This document shows, piece after piece, positions 18,237 to 27,140 of a stretch of 64,000 bases of DNA. The first letter of the stretch is position 1. Each line of letters starts with the position of its first letter. The notes under the pieces were generated by a model that saw nothing but the letters and a program-made list of their open reading frames with translations, was not told the origin of the DNA and searched no databases. The DNA comes from Candidatus Flexifilum affinis (GTDB taxonomy: Bacteria > Chloroflexota > Anaerolineae > Aggregatilineales > Phototrophicaceae), in assembly GCA_016713325.1 (NCBI GenBank), contig JADJPJ010000097.1:1-64000 (forward strand), given 5' to 3'. The translations under genes and the position numbers were made by a program.

Positions 18237-21200
18237 TCAACCGGCCGCGGGCAAGAGGACCGTGAAGGTCGTCCCCACCCCCATTTCGCTGTCCACCGCG
18301 ACACTGCCCCCATGCTGCTCGATCGCCTGTTTGGTGATGCTCAATCCCAGGCCCGTCCCGGAGACCGCGCCCACATTCGAAGCGCGGCGGAACGGCTCGA
18401 ACAGGTGCGGCAGGTCTTTTTCGGGGATGCCAATGCCTTCGTCGCGGATGCGGAACGTGACGACCTGTGAATCCGTCAGCAGCTCGATGCTGATCGGCTT
18501 CTCGACAGGCGAGTACTTCAGCGCGTTGGAGATCAGGTTGGTGAACGACTGCCGGATCAACCGGGCGTCGACCTGCGCCCGCACGGGGGAGACCGGGCAG
18601 TGGTACTGAATGCGCGCCTCAGCTTCGGGCGTACGGCTGAATTCGGCGATGACCTCCTGGCACAGCTTGTCCAGGTCGATCTCCACCGGGTTGAACTCGA
18701 TCCGGCCCGACTGTATCCGTCCGAGCTGAAGCACATCCTCCATGATGCCGGTCATATGCTGCACCTGACCGCGAATGTTCTCCAGCCGGTTGACGATCTC
18801 CTCTTCGCGCATCTTATGGCGGTAGTTGACGATCATCTCCGTCGAGGACAGAATGCCTGCCAGAGGCGTACGGAATTCATGGGACGCCATGGACACGAAC
18901 CGCGTCTTCAGCTCGCCCAGTTCCTTCTCCTTTTCCAGAGCCTGCACCAGCGCTTGCTCGGCCCGTTTGCGCTCCGTGACATCCCGCGCCACGCCGACCA
19001 CCTCCAGAACTCGGTCAGTCCCGGCCTCGCGAATGATGCTGTAGGTGCCTTCGATCCACACATAGTGGCCCTGCTTGTGAAGCATCCGCTGCGTGACTGT
19101 GAACGTCAACCTGGATTCCTGCATCACGGCCATCGTAGAGTCGCGATCATCAGGATGCACAAGATCCTTTTCAGAGGAACCGATCAACTCTTCAGGCGAA
19201 TAGCCCAAAAGCACCTTGACCGAAGGCGACACATAGGTCCGTGTCCCGTCCGGACTCATCTTGACGATCACATCGCTGACATTCTCCGCCAGGAGTCGGT
19301 AACGCTGTTCGCTTTCCACCAGCGCCGCCTGCGCCTGTTTGAGCGCCGAAATATCGAAGACTGTGGACCGGCTCATCAGGTACTGGCCGTCGGCATCATA
19401 GATCGCAGAGCCGTTCACCAGCACGGGAAAGACGCTGCCGTCCCTGCGTACCATATCGAATTCAAGATCGTTGATCGATCCCTGCGCCAGAAATTGTGGG
19501 AACGTCGCCGGAATCTCGTCACACTTTCTGGAGTGAAGAAGTCGCTGATCCGACGCTTGCCCACGACCTCCTCGCGCGTATAGCCCAACCAGCGCAGTTC
19601 GGTATCATTCATCTGAGTGATCAGCCCATCCCCGGCCAGTGAGTGGTAACCGCATGGGGCGTTGTTGTACAGATCGTAGATCTCTTCCGCGTACTTGCGC
19701 AGCGCTTCCTCCGCCTGCTTGCGCTCCGTAATGTCGTGGTTCACCGAGACGATGCTCGGAGGAATACCTGGCCCTTCTTCAAGCCGGGTAACGGAACCCA
19801 GGATGTAGCGCAAGCTGCCATCGCGGTGATACTGAATCACCTCCCCTGCCACCAACCCTGGTCGCGCAGAGTACGAATGCTCTGCTCGCGGGCGTCCTGG
19901 GTTGGAAAGGACGACTGAAGGATCTGAGGGGTCGGTTTGCCGAGCACTTCGTCGGCACGCCAGCCGTAAATGCGCTCAGCAGCCCGGTTCCAGCTCTGAA
20001 TGATGAACTGTTCGTCGGTGACGATTACCGCGTCACTCATGTTGTCCTGCACCCGGGCATTGGCACGCAGTTGCCGTTCGTAGACCTTACGCGCAGTCAT
20101 ATCATGAACGGTGCAGACGGCGCCGCCGGCCGGGACTCTTCCGATGCCGATCTCCACCTCCAGCAGCGTACCATCCTGGCGAACGAGTCGCACTTCGATG
20201 AACTGCCCGTGACTGGGGCCATCCTCTGCCGATGTCACCGCTTCCATCGCAGTCCGGAACGCGATCTGGTCGCCAGCGTCTACCAGCGTGGGGAAAGCAA
20301 TCTGATAAGGGTCGACCACCTCATAGCCCAGCAGCGCGCCGAACGCCGTGTTCGCCTGCACTATGCGCAGCCGGGAGTCGAGGAACACGACTCCATCCAG
20401 GCTGTTGTTCAGAATCGCCTCGACATGGTCCTTGGCCACCTGCAGGTCGGCGGTGCGCTCGATCACCCGCTGGGTCAGGTCCGCGGCGTGCTGCTTGAGC
20501 GCGTCAGCCAACTGCATCTGCCGGATGGCAATCGCGATCTGATTCGCGACCTGCGCAGCGATCTCGCGATCTTCCGGGGTGAAGAACCCCGGCGTGGGCG
20601 CGTTCAGAGCGATCACGCCTGCTGGACGCCCCTGAATCTTCAGAAGCGCGTACAAAACTGACCGTATCCCCTCGTCGAGCAAACGCTTATAGCGGGCGCG
20701 CATTTCGACCTGATCCTGAAGGTCGTCGATCACTCGGACCGTGCCGGCGTCAAATAGATCGAGGAAGCCCGAAGGGAGGGGGTGCCGGTTGCCAACCTGG
20801 ATGAACGATCCGGGTTCTGAATCAACCGCGAAGATCGTTGCCTCCGTCGCGGTCTCGTCGAACAGCGAAACGCGTACCTGCTGGCAGGGGATGAGCCGGC
20901 GAAGGTTCCAGACTGTCGTCTCCACAATCGATTGGACTGTTTGGGCGTTGATGATGCCGACGTCGATGTCATGCAGGATCTCGATGCGCTGCGCATACCG
21001 CTGCAGCGACCGCTCCCCTTGAAGGCGTTTCACTTCCTGTTCGGCAAATTCCATGGCAAAGGCAATATCACCTGCCATCTCGTCGAGCAGACGCACTTCG
21101 GCATCGTCGAAGAAGGCCGCTTCTGAAGCATAGAGCGTCAGAACGGCGTGCACCTTGCCCCCCACCTTCAACGGAAAAACCGCTTCGGCGCGGTAACCCA

Positions 21201-22428
21201 GCCGGCGAATCTCCTCCTGCCAGCGGACGAGCGCCGGTCCATCGGTCATCTCTTCGCTGACGAGCACGCGTTCACCCGTTCGAACCGCGGCTACGGTCGG
21301 GCTGTATTGCGATTCTGCGTCGTCCGAGTTCAGATCCAGCTCTTCCAGCGCCTCTGCCGCCACCCCGGCAGAGGCTGCCGGGACGATGCGCTGTCCAACC
21401 TGCGTAACCTCGCCGATCCAGACGGCCGCATAGTCGCCCTTTTCGACGGCGATCTGGCAGACGATTTGAAACAACGCGCGCAGATCGCGAACGCGCACAA
21501 TCGCCTGGTTCACGTCGCTCAGCACCGCCAGGATGCGGTTGAGTTTGTGAATCTGTTCCTCGCTGCGCCGCCGGTCCGTGATATCGCGAACAATGGCCGA
21601 ATAGCCAAGGATTTCGCCGTTGCTGTCGGTCACGGTGGTGATGGCGCCATTGATCCAGAAGCGGGTGCCATCTTTGCGCAGACGCCAGCCTTCGGTTTCA
21701 GCACGCCCCTGGAGCTGCGCCGCATTGAACCCGGAATGAGCCACTCCGCTCCGTACGTCCTCGGGCGCGAAGAAGATGGCATAGTGCTTCCCCATGACAT
21801 CGCTGGCGGCGTACCCGGTGATTTTCTCTGCGCCCAGGTTCCAGCTTGCGATGCGCCCGTCGACATCCATGGAAAAGATCGCGTAGTCCTCAACCGTCTC
21901 GACGACACGGCGGAAGCGCTCCTCACTACTACGCAGCGCCTCCTCGGAACGTTTCCGCTCCGTGATATCCTGCGTCAGGATGAAGATCCCCTCCGGGCAA
22001 GGCTGCACACGGAAGGCGAACCAGGCCACGCGGCCATCGGGAAACGTAAAAGGGATCTCTGCATCTTCGGCCCGGCGCTCCGACATACAGCGGTGCAGCA
22101 TCCGGTAGACGTCGCTCTCCGAAAACCCGGGGAAGCGTTCCTCGATGGTGTGGCCGATCATCTCCTCTTTGACCTGCCCGCCAAAGCGGGCCGCCGCATG
22201 GTTGATGTACAGGTAGCGCCAGTCGTAGCTGATCACCTGGCAGCCTTCCAGGAGATCGTCGAACACGGGGGCGTAGCGGCTGGACAGCGTGTCCAGCTGC
22301 GACGGCGCGGTGGACGACGCAAGCTGAGCTTCCAGCTGCGCGATTCGTTCCTGCGCTGCCCGCAGTTGCTGACGACCGTGCTCGATGCTGCTCAAGGAAG
22401 GTTCGTGAGCATCAGGCGTGTTTTCCAC
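18237..22428 (-). CDS. Multi-PAS/GAF hybrid-free sensor histidine kinase, two frameshifts
   Basis: Soluble sensor kinase of about 1397 residues when two missing bases are restored (near 19848, WWQGEVIQYHRDGS; and near 19525, VT-IPATFPQFLAQGS). Order: short coiled coil (1-40), PAS (about 55-150), PAS (170-280), GAF (300-440), GAF (480-640), PAS (680-790), PAS (800-860), two further PAS domains with ITERKQAEEALRKYAEE- and VTERKRAEQALVQALEK-type linkers, HisKA with phospho-acceptor His in MASHEFRTPLAG, then HATPase_c with N box NLISNALKYSP, G1 DEGIGIP, F LFEPF and G2 GTGLGLSI. No transmembrane segment was seen, so it senses cytosolic ligands or redox or light cues. No response regulator gene is adjacent, and no receiver domain is fused. 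No haem- or flavin-binding residues could be assigned. Confidence 0.9.
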
Positions 22429-22570
22429 AATACGAGTCTCGGGTCTTGATCCGCCACATAATTAAAAACATTCTAACGCGGATCATCGCCATTAGCACTT
22501 AAGAAAGCTATTGATGGTTCATTTTCATGCTTTTGCCACCCAACCATGACCACGGCACAGGCCAGATTAC

Positions 22571-22579
22571 TGCTATAAT
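22571..22579 (+). promoter_or_regulatory. Extended -10 promoter of the AraC-type gene
   Basis: TGCTATAAT combines an extended TGn motif with a perfect TATAAT, in an AT-richer divergent region between the kinase and the AraC-type gene. No convincing -35 is present, as expected for extended -10 promoters. Transcription would start near 22586, giving a leader of about 60 bases. Confidence 0.55.
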
Positions 22580-22646
22580 AGAACAGGCGTACATTCTTCC
22601 ATAATCCGAATCCCGGGTGACCCGGTCAGGTGAAAGGAACAGGACC

Positions 22647-23327
22647 ATGAGTATTGTTTTCACGGCCCGACCCTCAGACTCGCCCTTTGTCGAGTCCGTC
22701 ACCCACGGCTGGACACTCGCCGCCGGCACACCCACGCGTCCGGCCGAGTGCAGTTGGCATATGGTCTTCGTCAAGGTTCATGGGGAGCAGCGTGCGATCA
22801 TTACCGGCCCGCAGTCGACCTCCGGCATCGCCCGATACGGAGAAGGTGCAGAGATCGTCTGGTTGAAGTTTGGCCTGGGCACGTTCATGCCTCATCTGCC
22901 GACGCGCGACCTCCTGGACAGCGAGACGCTGCTGCCGGAGGGCGCGGGCAGGTCCTTTTGGCTGAAGGGAAGCACGTGGGAGTTTCCCAGCGCCGACAAC
23001 GTCGAGACATTCGTCAGCCAACTGGTCCGCGAAGAAATCCTGGTTCGCGACCCGCTGGTGGACGAAGTGCTGAAGGGGCACACACTGGACGTCGCCTCGC
23101 GTACCATCCGCCACCGTTTTCTGCGCGCGACAGGCCTCTCGCAGAACCACATCCGCCAGTTCGAACGCGCCCGGGAAGCGGCGGCACTCCTGGAGCGGGG
23201 CGTCTCGGTGCTCGATACCGTCTACGAGGCGGGCTATTTCGATCAGCCGCACCTGACCCGTTCGATGAAGCGATTCCTGGGGTACACCCCTGCCGAACAT
23301 GTAGCCGAAACATCACGATCGGCGTAG
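22647..23327 (+). CDS. AraC-family transcriptional regulator
   Basis: A 226-residue regulator. The N-terminal cupin-like ligand domain contains WHMVFVKVHGEQRAIITGPQ and a DUF6597-like pattern. The C-terminal AraC/XylS DNA-binding domain has HTH 1 near FLRATGLSQNHIRQFERAREAAALL and HTH 2 with VLDTVYEAGYFDQPHLTRSMKRFLGYTPAEH. ATG 22647 is preceded by AAAGGA. Intact. The TAG stop lies inside a GTAGGGGCGCAC-type repeat end, so the last residues were probably set by a repeat insertion. Targets unknown. Confidence 0.9.
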   Translation: MSIVFTARPSDSPFVESVTHGWTLAAGTPTRPAECSWHMVFVKVHGEQRAIITGPQSTSGIARYGEGAEIVWLKFGLGTFMPHLPTRDLLDSETLLPEGAGRSFWLKGSTWEFPSADNVETFVSQLVREEILVRDPLVDEVLKGHTLDVASRTIRHRFLRATGLSQNHIRQFERAREAAALLERGVSVLDTVYEAGYFDQPHLTRSMKRFLGYTPAEHVAETSRSA

Positions 23328-23392
23328 GGGCGCACCTGTGTCTGTACCCGCCAGATCATGAGGTTGCAGATATATGGTCAGCCCCAAAAAAA

Positions 23393-23434
23393 CAATCGCC
23401 CGCCAGCGCGTGATCGAGCACCGGCGGGCGATTG
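23393..23434. terminator. Bidirectional terminator between the AraC and VOC genes
   Basis: Perfect 12-base stem CAATCGCCCGCC with GGCGGGCGATTG around an 18-base loop. On the minus strand it is followed by seven T, ideal for the VOC gene. On the plus strand only GCTTTCCC follows. Confidence 0.8.
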
Positions 23435-23469
23435 CTTTCCCAGGAGAAACGATGACGAGCGTGCCGACG

Positions 23470-23925
23470 TCAGGTGCTGCTCACCGCACCGTTCGCAGGG
23501 GCAGCGGCCCCCATGTTGGCGCCGTCGTACTGAAGCATCCAGCGAATCCCGTACCGATCGGTCAAATCGGCGTACGTCCCGAAGAACTCCTCGCGCAGCG
23601 GGTTGGTCACCTGCCCATCTTCGGAAAGTCGGGAGAAGAAGCGCTCGATGTCTTCTTTGCTGCTGCACACCAGACACAGCGCCACCGCATTGCCGCGGTT
23701 CAGACTACCGCCCATGCCAAGGCTGTCCGCTCCCATCAGCTTGATGCTGGCGTTGGTCAGGCTCCCATGCAGCACCTGATCGTGCAGCGACGCCGGCACG
23801 TCTTTGGCCATCGGCGACTCCCCGACCTTCTGGAATTCGTAATTTCCGCCCAGGCAGTGCTGGTAGAACTCGAACGCCTCACGGCAGTTCCCGTCGAACG
23901 ACAGGTACGCGACAAGCTGCGACAT
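23470..23925 (-). CDS. PhnB-like VOC-superfamily protein
   Basis: Intact 151-residue member of the glyoxalase/bleomycin-resistance/dioxygenase (VOC) superfamily, PhnB or '3-demethylubiquinone methyltransferase-like' group. It starts with LVAYLSFDGNCREAFEFYQHCLGG and ends with the typical FGTYADLTDRYGIRWML. The paired beta-alpha-beta-beta-beta modules are present. No specific metal-ligand set can be assigned, and no reaction is proposed. It has its own promoter and terminator, so it is monocistronic. Confidence 0.85.
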   Translation of the reverse strand: MSQLVAYLSFDGNCREAFEFYQHCLGGNYEFQKVGESPMAKDVPASLHDQVLHGSLTNASIKLMGADSLGMGGSLNRGNAVALCLVCSSKEDIERFFSRLSEDGQVTNPLREEFFGTYADLTDRYGIRWMLQYDGANMGAAAPANGAVSST

Positions 23926-23963
23926 GGGTTTTCACTTTCCATTCTCTATTGGGCTATGAACTT

Positions 23964-23992
23964 ATAATAGCACACATGTTCTAACTTTTCAA
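23964..23992 (-). promoter_or_regulatory. Sigma-70-type promoter of the PhnB-like gene
   Basis: On the minus strand, TTGAAA (plus coordinates 23987-23992), a 17-base spacer and TATTAT (23964-23969). The -10 lies 39 bases upstream of the start codon. Confidence 0.65.
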
Positions 23993-24074
23993 GTCTCCTC
24001 GTCGTCTTCGGCGCGAAGCCGTCAATTGCAGGTAAGATCAGGCTACTACTGGCTGAGTTTGAAGGAAGACCGAC

Positions 24075-24905
24075 ATGCGGATTGACGTCGAGACGCCTCG
24101 AACAGCGGACCTCTTCGCGCCGATGCGCGCCGAGTTGCTGCGGGTGCTGCGCGGTTTGAGCGATGCGGAATGGAACGCACCGACGGCCTGCGCCGAATGG
24201 TCCGTGCGCGATGTGGCGCTCCATTTGTTCGGCGACGACGTCGGCCTGCTCTCCAACTTGCGCGACGGCGACAGCCCACCCGGCCGCTTCGAGGCATTCG
24301 ACGATCTGGTTGCCTACATCAACGACCGCAACGCCACCTGGATCGACGCCTCGCGGCGCATGAGCCGGCGGCTGCTCCTCTCACTGCTGGAGTTCACCGG
24401 CGCGCAGTGGGTGGAATACGTTTTGTCGGTCGATCCGGAGGAACCCGCCGGACCAATCGGCTGGACGGGCAACGCGCAGGACTCGATGGGACTGCATCTG
24501 GCGCGGGAATTCACGGAATTCTGGATGCACCACCAGCACATCTGCGAAGCGGTGGGCGTGGTCAGCATGAAGGACGCGCCTGCCATGCGTGCGGCGCTGG
24601 GGACCTTCATTCACTGCCTGCCGCGCACCTACAGCGCCGTCGATGCCCGCGTCGATACGCTGGTGAAAGTCGTCATCACCGGCGAGGGCGGCGGCACATG
24701 GCACCTGGTCCGCGAGGCCGACCGCTGGCGGCTCTATGCCGATACCGATCTGCGCCCGGCGGCCACCGTCACGCTCGATACCGATACCGCCTGGCGGCTG
24801 TTCACCAAGGGCATCGACCAGGGATCGCTGGAGGCGCGCACGCACATCGACGGCGATCAGGCGCTCGGCCGGGTCTTTCTCACCGCCGTTGCTATTCTCG
24901 CGTGA
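24075..24905 (+). CDS. Maleylpyruvate-isomerase-N / TIGR03083-type protein
   Basis: Intact 276-residue protein of the DinB-like mycothiol-dependent group. The N-terminal four-helix domain (LLRVLRGLSDAEWNAPTACAEWSVRDVALHLFGDDVG) has the family His in VALHL. The middle EFTEFWMHHQHICEAVG supplies additional metal-ligand histidines. The C-terminal region (about 190-276) is SCP2-like. Annotated relatives are thiol-dependent transferases or isomerases. Whether this organism makes mycothiol is unknown, so the reaction is left open. ATG 24075 gives the conserved N-terminus. Confidence 0.8.
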   Translation: MRIDVETPRTADLFAPMRAELLRVLRGLSDAEWNAPTACAEWSVRDVALHLFGDDVGLLSNLRDGDSPPGRFEAFDDLVAYINDRNATWIDASRRMSRRLLLSLLEFTGAQWVEYVLSVDPEEPAGPIGWTGNAQDSMGLHLAREFTEFWMHHQHICEAVGVVSMKDAPAMRAALGTFIHCLPRTYSAVDARVDTLVKVVITGEGGGTWHLVREADRWRLYADTDLRPAATVTLDTDTAWRLFTKGIDQGSLEARTHIDGDQALGRVFLTAVAILA

Positions 24906-24980
24906 TCAACCGCGTCCTTTGTCTCATTCATAAACCGTAGAACAACATCAGTGATGGCGTGCAGGAAATCGTGTTCGATT

Positions 24981-25059
24981 ACCCTCACCCCGACCTGTGG
25001 TCGCGCCCTCTCCCGTGACACGGGAGAGGGCAGCCAAGCGCAGCGCAGCGGGTGAGGGT
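24981..25059. repeat. Divergent copy of the ACCCTCACC palindromic repeat
   Basis: ACCCTCACCC at the left and GGGTGAGGGT at the right enclose a 12-base hairpin GCCCTCTCCCGTG/CGGGAGAGGGC (25005-25031). It has the same nested design as the 14.8 and 15.9 kb elements but shorter and without their outer arms. It sits at a convergent gene junction and could also serve as a terminator. Confidence 0.7.
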
Positions 25060-25068
25060 CGCTCGCAT

Positions 25069-25887
25069 CTACTGCTGCGACGCCACTTCGGCCAGAAAGC
25101 GCGCGTAGACCTGTCCCAGCAGCGCGCCGCCATTGAGGAAGACGTGCGCCACCGAGGGCACCGTCTCCAGGCGCGCCTGCGGCAGGTATTCACACATCCG
25201 GTGTGCCAGTTCGAGGGGATGCAGTGAATCGTTGGGCCAGGCGATGATGCAGATCGGCATGGTGAGCTGCGCGATCTCCGAGAGGTCGTCGAAGATGATC
25301 CAGTCCTTGACGGTGTCCAGCGCCGTGATCAGGCTGCCCTCGTCATGGGCGCTCTGCATGAAGCGCACCGCCTCGATGACCTCTTCCGGCGCCCCCCAGT
25401 TCACCCGCATCCGTTCCGCCGACCGCTGGAGATAGCCCTCCAGCCCGTACTCCTGCATTTCTATGGCCATGTTGTGCAGCGACGGAATCTCGGGGTTGGA
25501 CATGTCGCCGAAGGCAGGGCCGGTCAGCAGCAGAGCGCTGACCCGGTGCGGATATTTGAGCGTGAACAGCAGCGTCGTCGCCGCGCCCATCGACTCGCCC
25601 TGTACGATCGCCTTTTCGATGCCATAGGCATCCATGACGGCGCGCATGTCCTCGGCCATCCGGTCGGGATTGTACAGACTGGGGTTCGTGATGGGCGTGG
25701 AATCACCATGGCCACGCTGATCGTAGAGGATGATGCGATAGCGGTCGGCCAGGTTGGTGAGCTGACGACGCGTCACCTGACGGCTGCCCGACAGACCGTG
25801 AGCGGCGATCAGCGGCGGCCCGCTGCCGAAGCTCTCGGCCACCAGTTCCAGACCATCCGACTGCACGTGCACAATTTCTTGGTTCAT
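25069..25887 (-). CDS. Alpha/beta-hydrolase
   Basis: Intact 272-residue alpha/beta-hydrolase. The nucleophile elbow is GESMG (Ser about 99) and the oxyanion-side motif is HGLSGSR. YDQRGHGDS is the typical strand-4 region, the acid is likely in IIAWPNDSLHP, and the catalytic His is in VPSVAHVFLNG. The open frame extends upstream, but the start at 25887 (MNQEIVHVQSDG) begins the conserved fold. It lies 82 bases after the DeoR gene on the same strand. The ester or C-C substrate is not predictable. Confidence 0.85.
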   Translation of the reverse strand: MNQEIVHVQSDGLELVAESFGSGPPLIAAHGLSGSRQVTRRQLTNLADRYRIILYDQRGHGDSTPITNPSLYNPDRMAEDMRAVMDAYGIEKAIVQGESMGAATTLLFTLKYPHRVSALLLTGPAFGDMSNPEIPSLHNMAIEMQEYGLEGYLQRSAERMRVNWGAPEEVIEAVRFMQSAHDEGSLITALDTVKDWIIFDDLSEIAQLTMPICIIAWPNDSLHPLELAHRMCEYLPQARLETVPSVAHVFLNGGALLGQVYARFLAEVASQQ

Positions 25888-25969
25888 CCACAAAACTCCA
25901 TTCGAAAAGAGACGATGGCGCGGAGAAAGCAGGCAAGACCCTTTTCGGCGCCGCGGCGGCCCCGCCGCC

Positions 25970-26770
25970 TTAGTGTTCGACCGTGGCGACCAGGACCTGA
26001 ACCCCACGTTCGCGCAGCGCTTCGATCATCTCCGGCGGCGCGCTGTCCTCAGTGACCACGTAGTCGAGTTGATCGAGTCGGGCATACGAGGCCAGGCCGG
26101 TATGCCCGAACTTGCTGCCATCGACGACGGCGATCACCTCGCGGGCACTTTCGACCATGAACTGGCGAATCTCGATCTCCAGCGGGTCATTGCCAGACAG
26201 TCCGTCCTCCAGCGTCAGCCCCAGCGCGCCGACAAACGCCTTGTTGATATTGTATTTGCCCAGCATTTCGCGCGTGATCGGCCCGCTGATCGACCCTGAC
26301 GAGCTGCCCAGGCTGCCGCCGGCCACAATCGTGTGGATATTGGGAGAGTCCATGATGGCTACCGCGGTCCACAGACCAGTCGTGAGCACGGTGACGTTGC
26401 TGATCGCGGGCGACGCCTTGATGGCCTGGGCGACGGCCAGAGCCGTCGTGCTGGAATCGAGCAGGATGGAGTCAACCGGCCTGACCAGCGTCGCCGCCAG
26501 TTTCGCCACTGCGTGCTTTTGGGCCGCTCGCTGCCGCTGACGCGCGGCGAAGGTCATTTCATGGCGCATGCTCGGCTTCGCCAGGGCGGCGCCGCCATGT
26601 ACCCGAACGACACGCCCTTCCTCTGCAAGAAAATTCAGATCGCCGCGCACCGTGACTGACGATACGTTCAGCATTTCGCTCAGTTCATTGACGGTGACGC
26701 GCTCGCGCTCGCTCAGAATATTGACGATCTGATCGCGCCGTTCGTTCATCAGTCTGATGTGTACGGCCAT
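25970..26770 (-). CDS. DeoR-family transcriptional regulator
   Basis: Sugar-responsive repressor of about 266 residues. The N-terminal winged HTH is RRDQIVNILSERERVTVNELSEMLNVSSVTVRGDLNFLAEEGRVVRVHGGA, a textbook DeoR signature. The C-terminal DeoRC sensor domain shows LLDSSTTALAVAQAI, VTVLTTGLWTAVAI and VVDGSKFGHTGLA. It is divergent from importer B and the rhamnosidase, and is the obvious candidate to regulate them. ATG 26770 has AAAGG upstream; MNERRDQ at 26749 is an alternative start without a Shine-Dalgarno site. Confidence 0.9.
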   Translation of the reverse strand: MAVHIRLMNERRDQIVNILSERERVTVNELSEMLNVSSVTVRGDLNFLAEEGRVVRVHGGAALAKPSMRHEMTFAARQRQRAAQKHAVAKLAATLVRPVDSILLDSSTTALAVAQAIKASPAISNVTVLTTGLWTAVAIMDSPNIHTIVAGGSLGSSSGSISGPITREMLGKYNINKAFVGALGLTLEDGLSGNDPLEIEIRQFMVESAREVIAVVDGSKFGHTGLASYARLDQLDYVVTEDSAPPEMIEALRERGVQVLVATVEH

Positions 26771-26858
26771 AGGCAGGACTTCGCCTTTCGTCAGAATATG
26801 CAGATGGGTGATAGATTTACGACAGAATACCACGAGCACACGGCTCGCTCAGCGACTT

Positions 26859-26914
26859 CTTTCATTTGAAAGTCATAAGCAAGTTAAAAACAAGCATTCA
26901 CTTACGAATGTAAG
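26859..26914. promoter_or_regulatory. Two candidate DeoR-type operators
   Basis: CTTTCATTTGAAAG (26859-26872) has 6-base arms. CTTACGAATGTAAG (26901-26914) has 5-base arms. Their centres are 42 bases apart, four helical turns. CTTTC/GAAAG cores are common in DeoR-family sites. Assignment to the adjacent regulator is inference. Confidence 0.45.
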
Positions 26915-26975
26915 CATCATGATTTTATTGAGATTTCTTTTGGGTGTCAATGAGCCTTCGTTTTTCTCAAAATCG

Positions 26976-27005
26976 TTGACAAGCACTAAATTCGTGGCGT
27001 AAACT
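26976..27005 (+). promoter_or_regulatory. Promoter of the importer B operon
   Basis: TTGACA (26976-26981), an 18-base spacer and TAAACT (27000-27005). It is the only good sigma-70-like pair in the region, about 130 bases before the binding-protein start. Confidence 0.6.
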
Positions 27006-27140
27006 CTGTCAAAAGTCGAACTTTGGCAGAAGCACAGAGCGCACAAGCTGTAAAGGAGGGACGCGAACGACTCGGAAATCGCCGCCAGTTGAATGCTTAC
27101 TCGAAATGCTTCACCGCTTTTGGTGTGAGGAGCAACTCAT

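Larger units (their letters stand above)
26771..27140. other. Divergent AT-rich control region, DeoR gene / importer B
   Basis: About 370 bases without a gene, much richer in A+T than the flanks. It holds two operator-like palindromes, a strong promoter for importer B and a leader of about 130 bases. No recognised riboswitch was seen in the leader. Confidence 0.6.
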
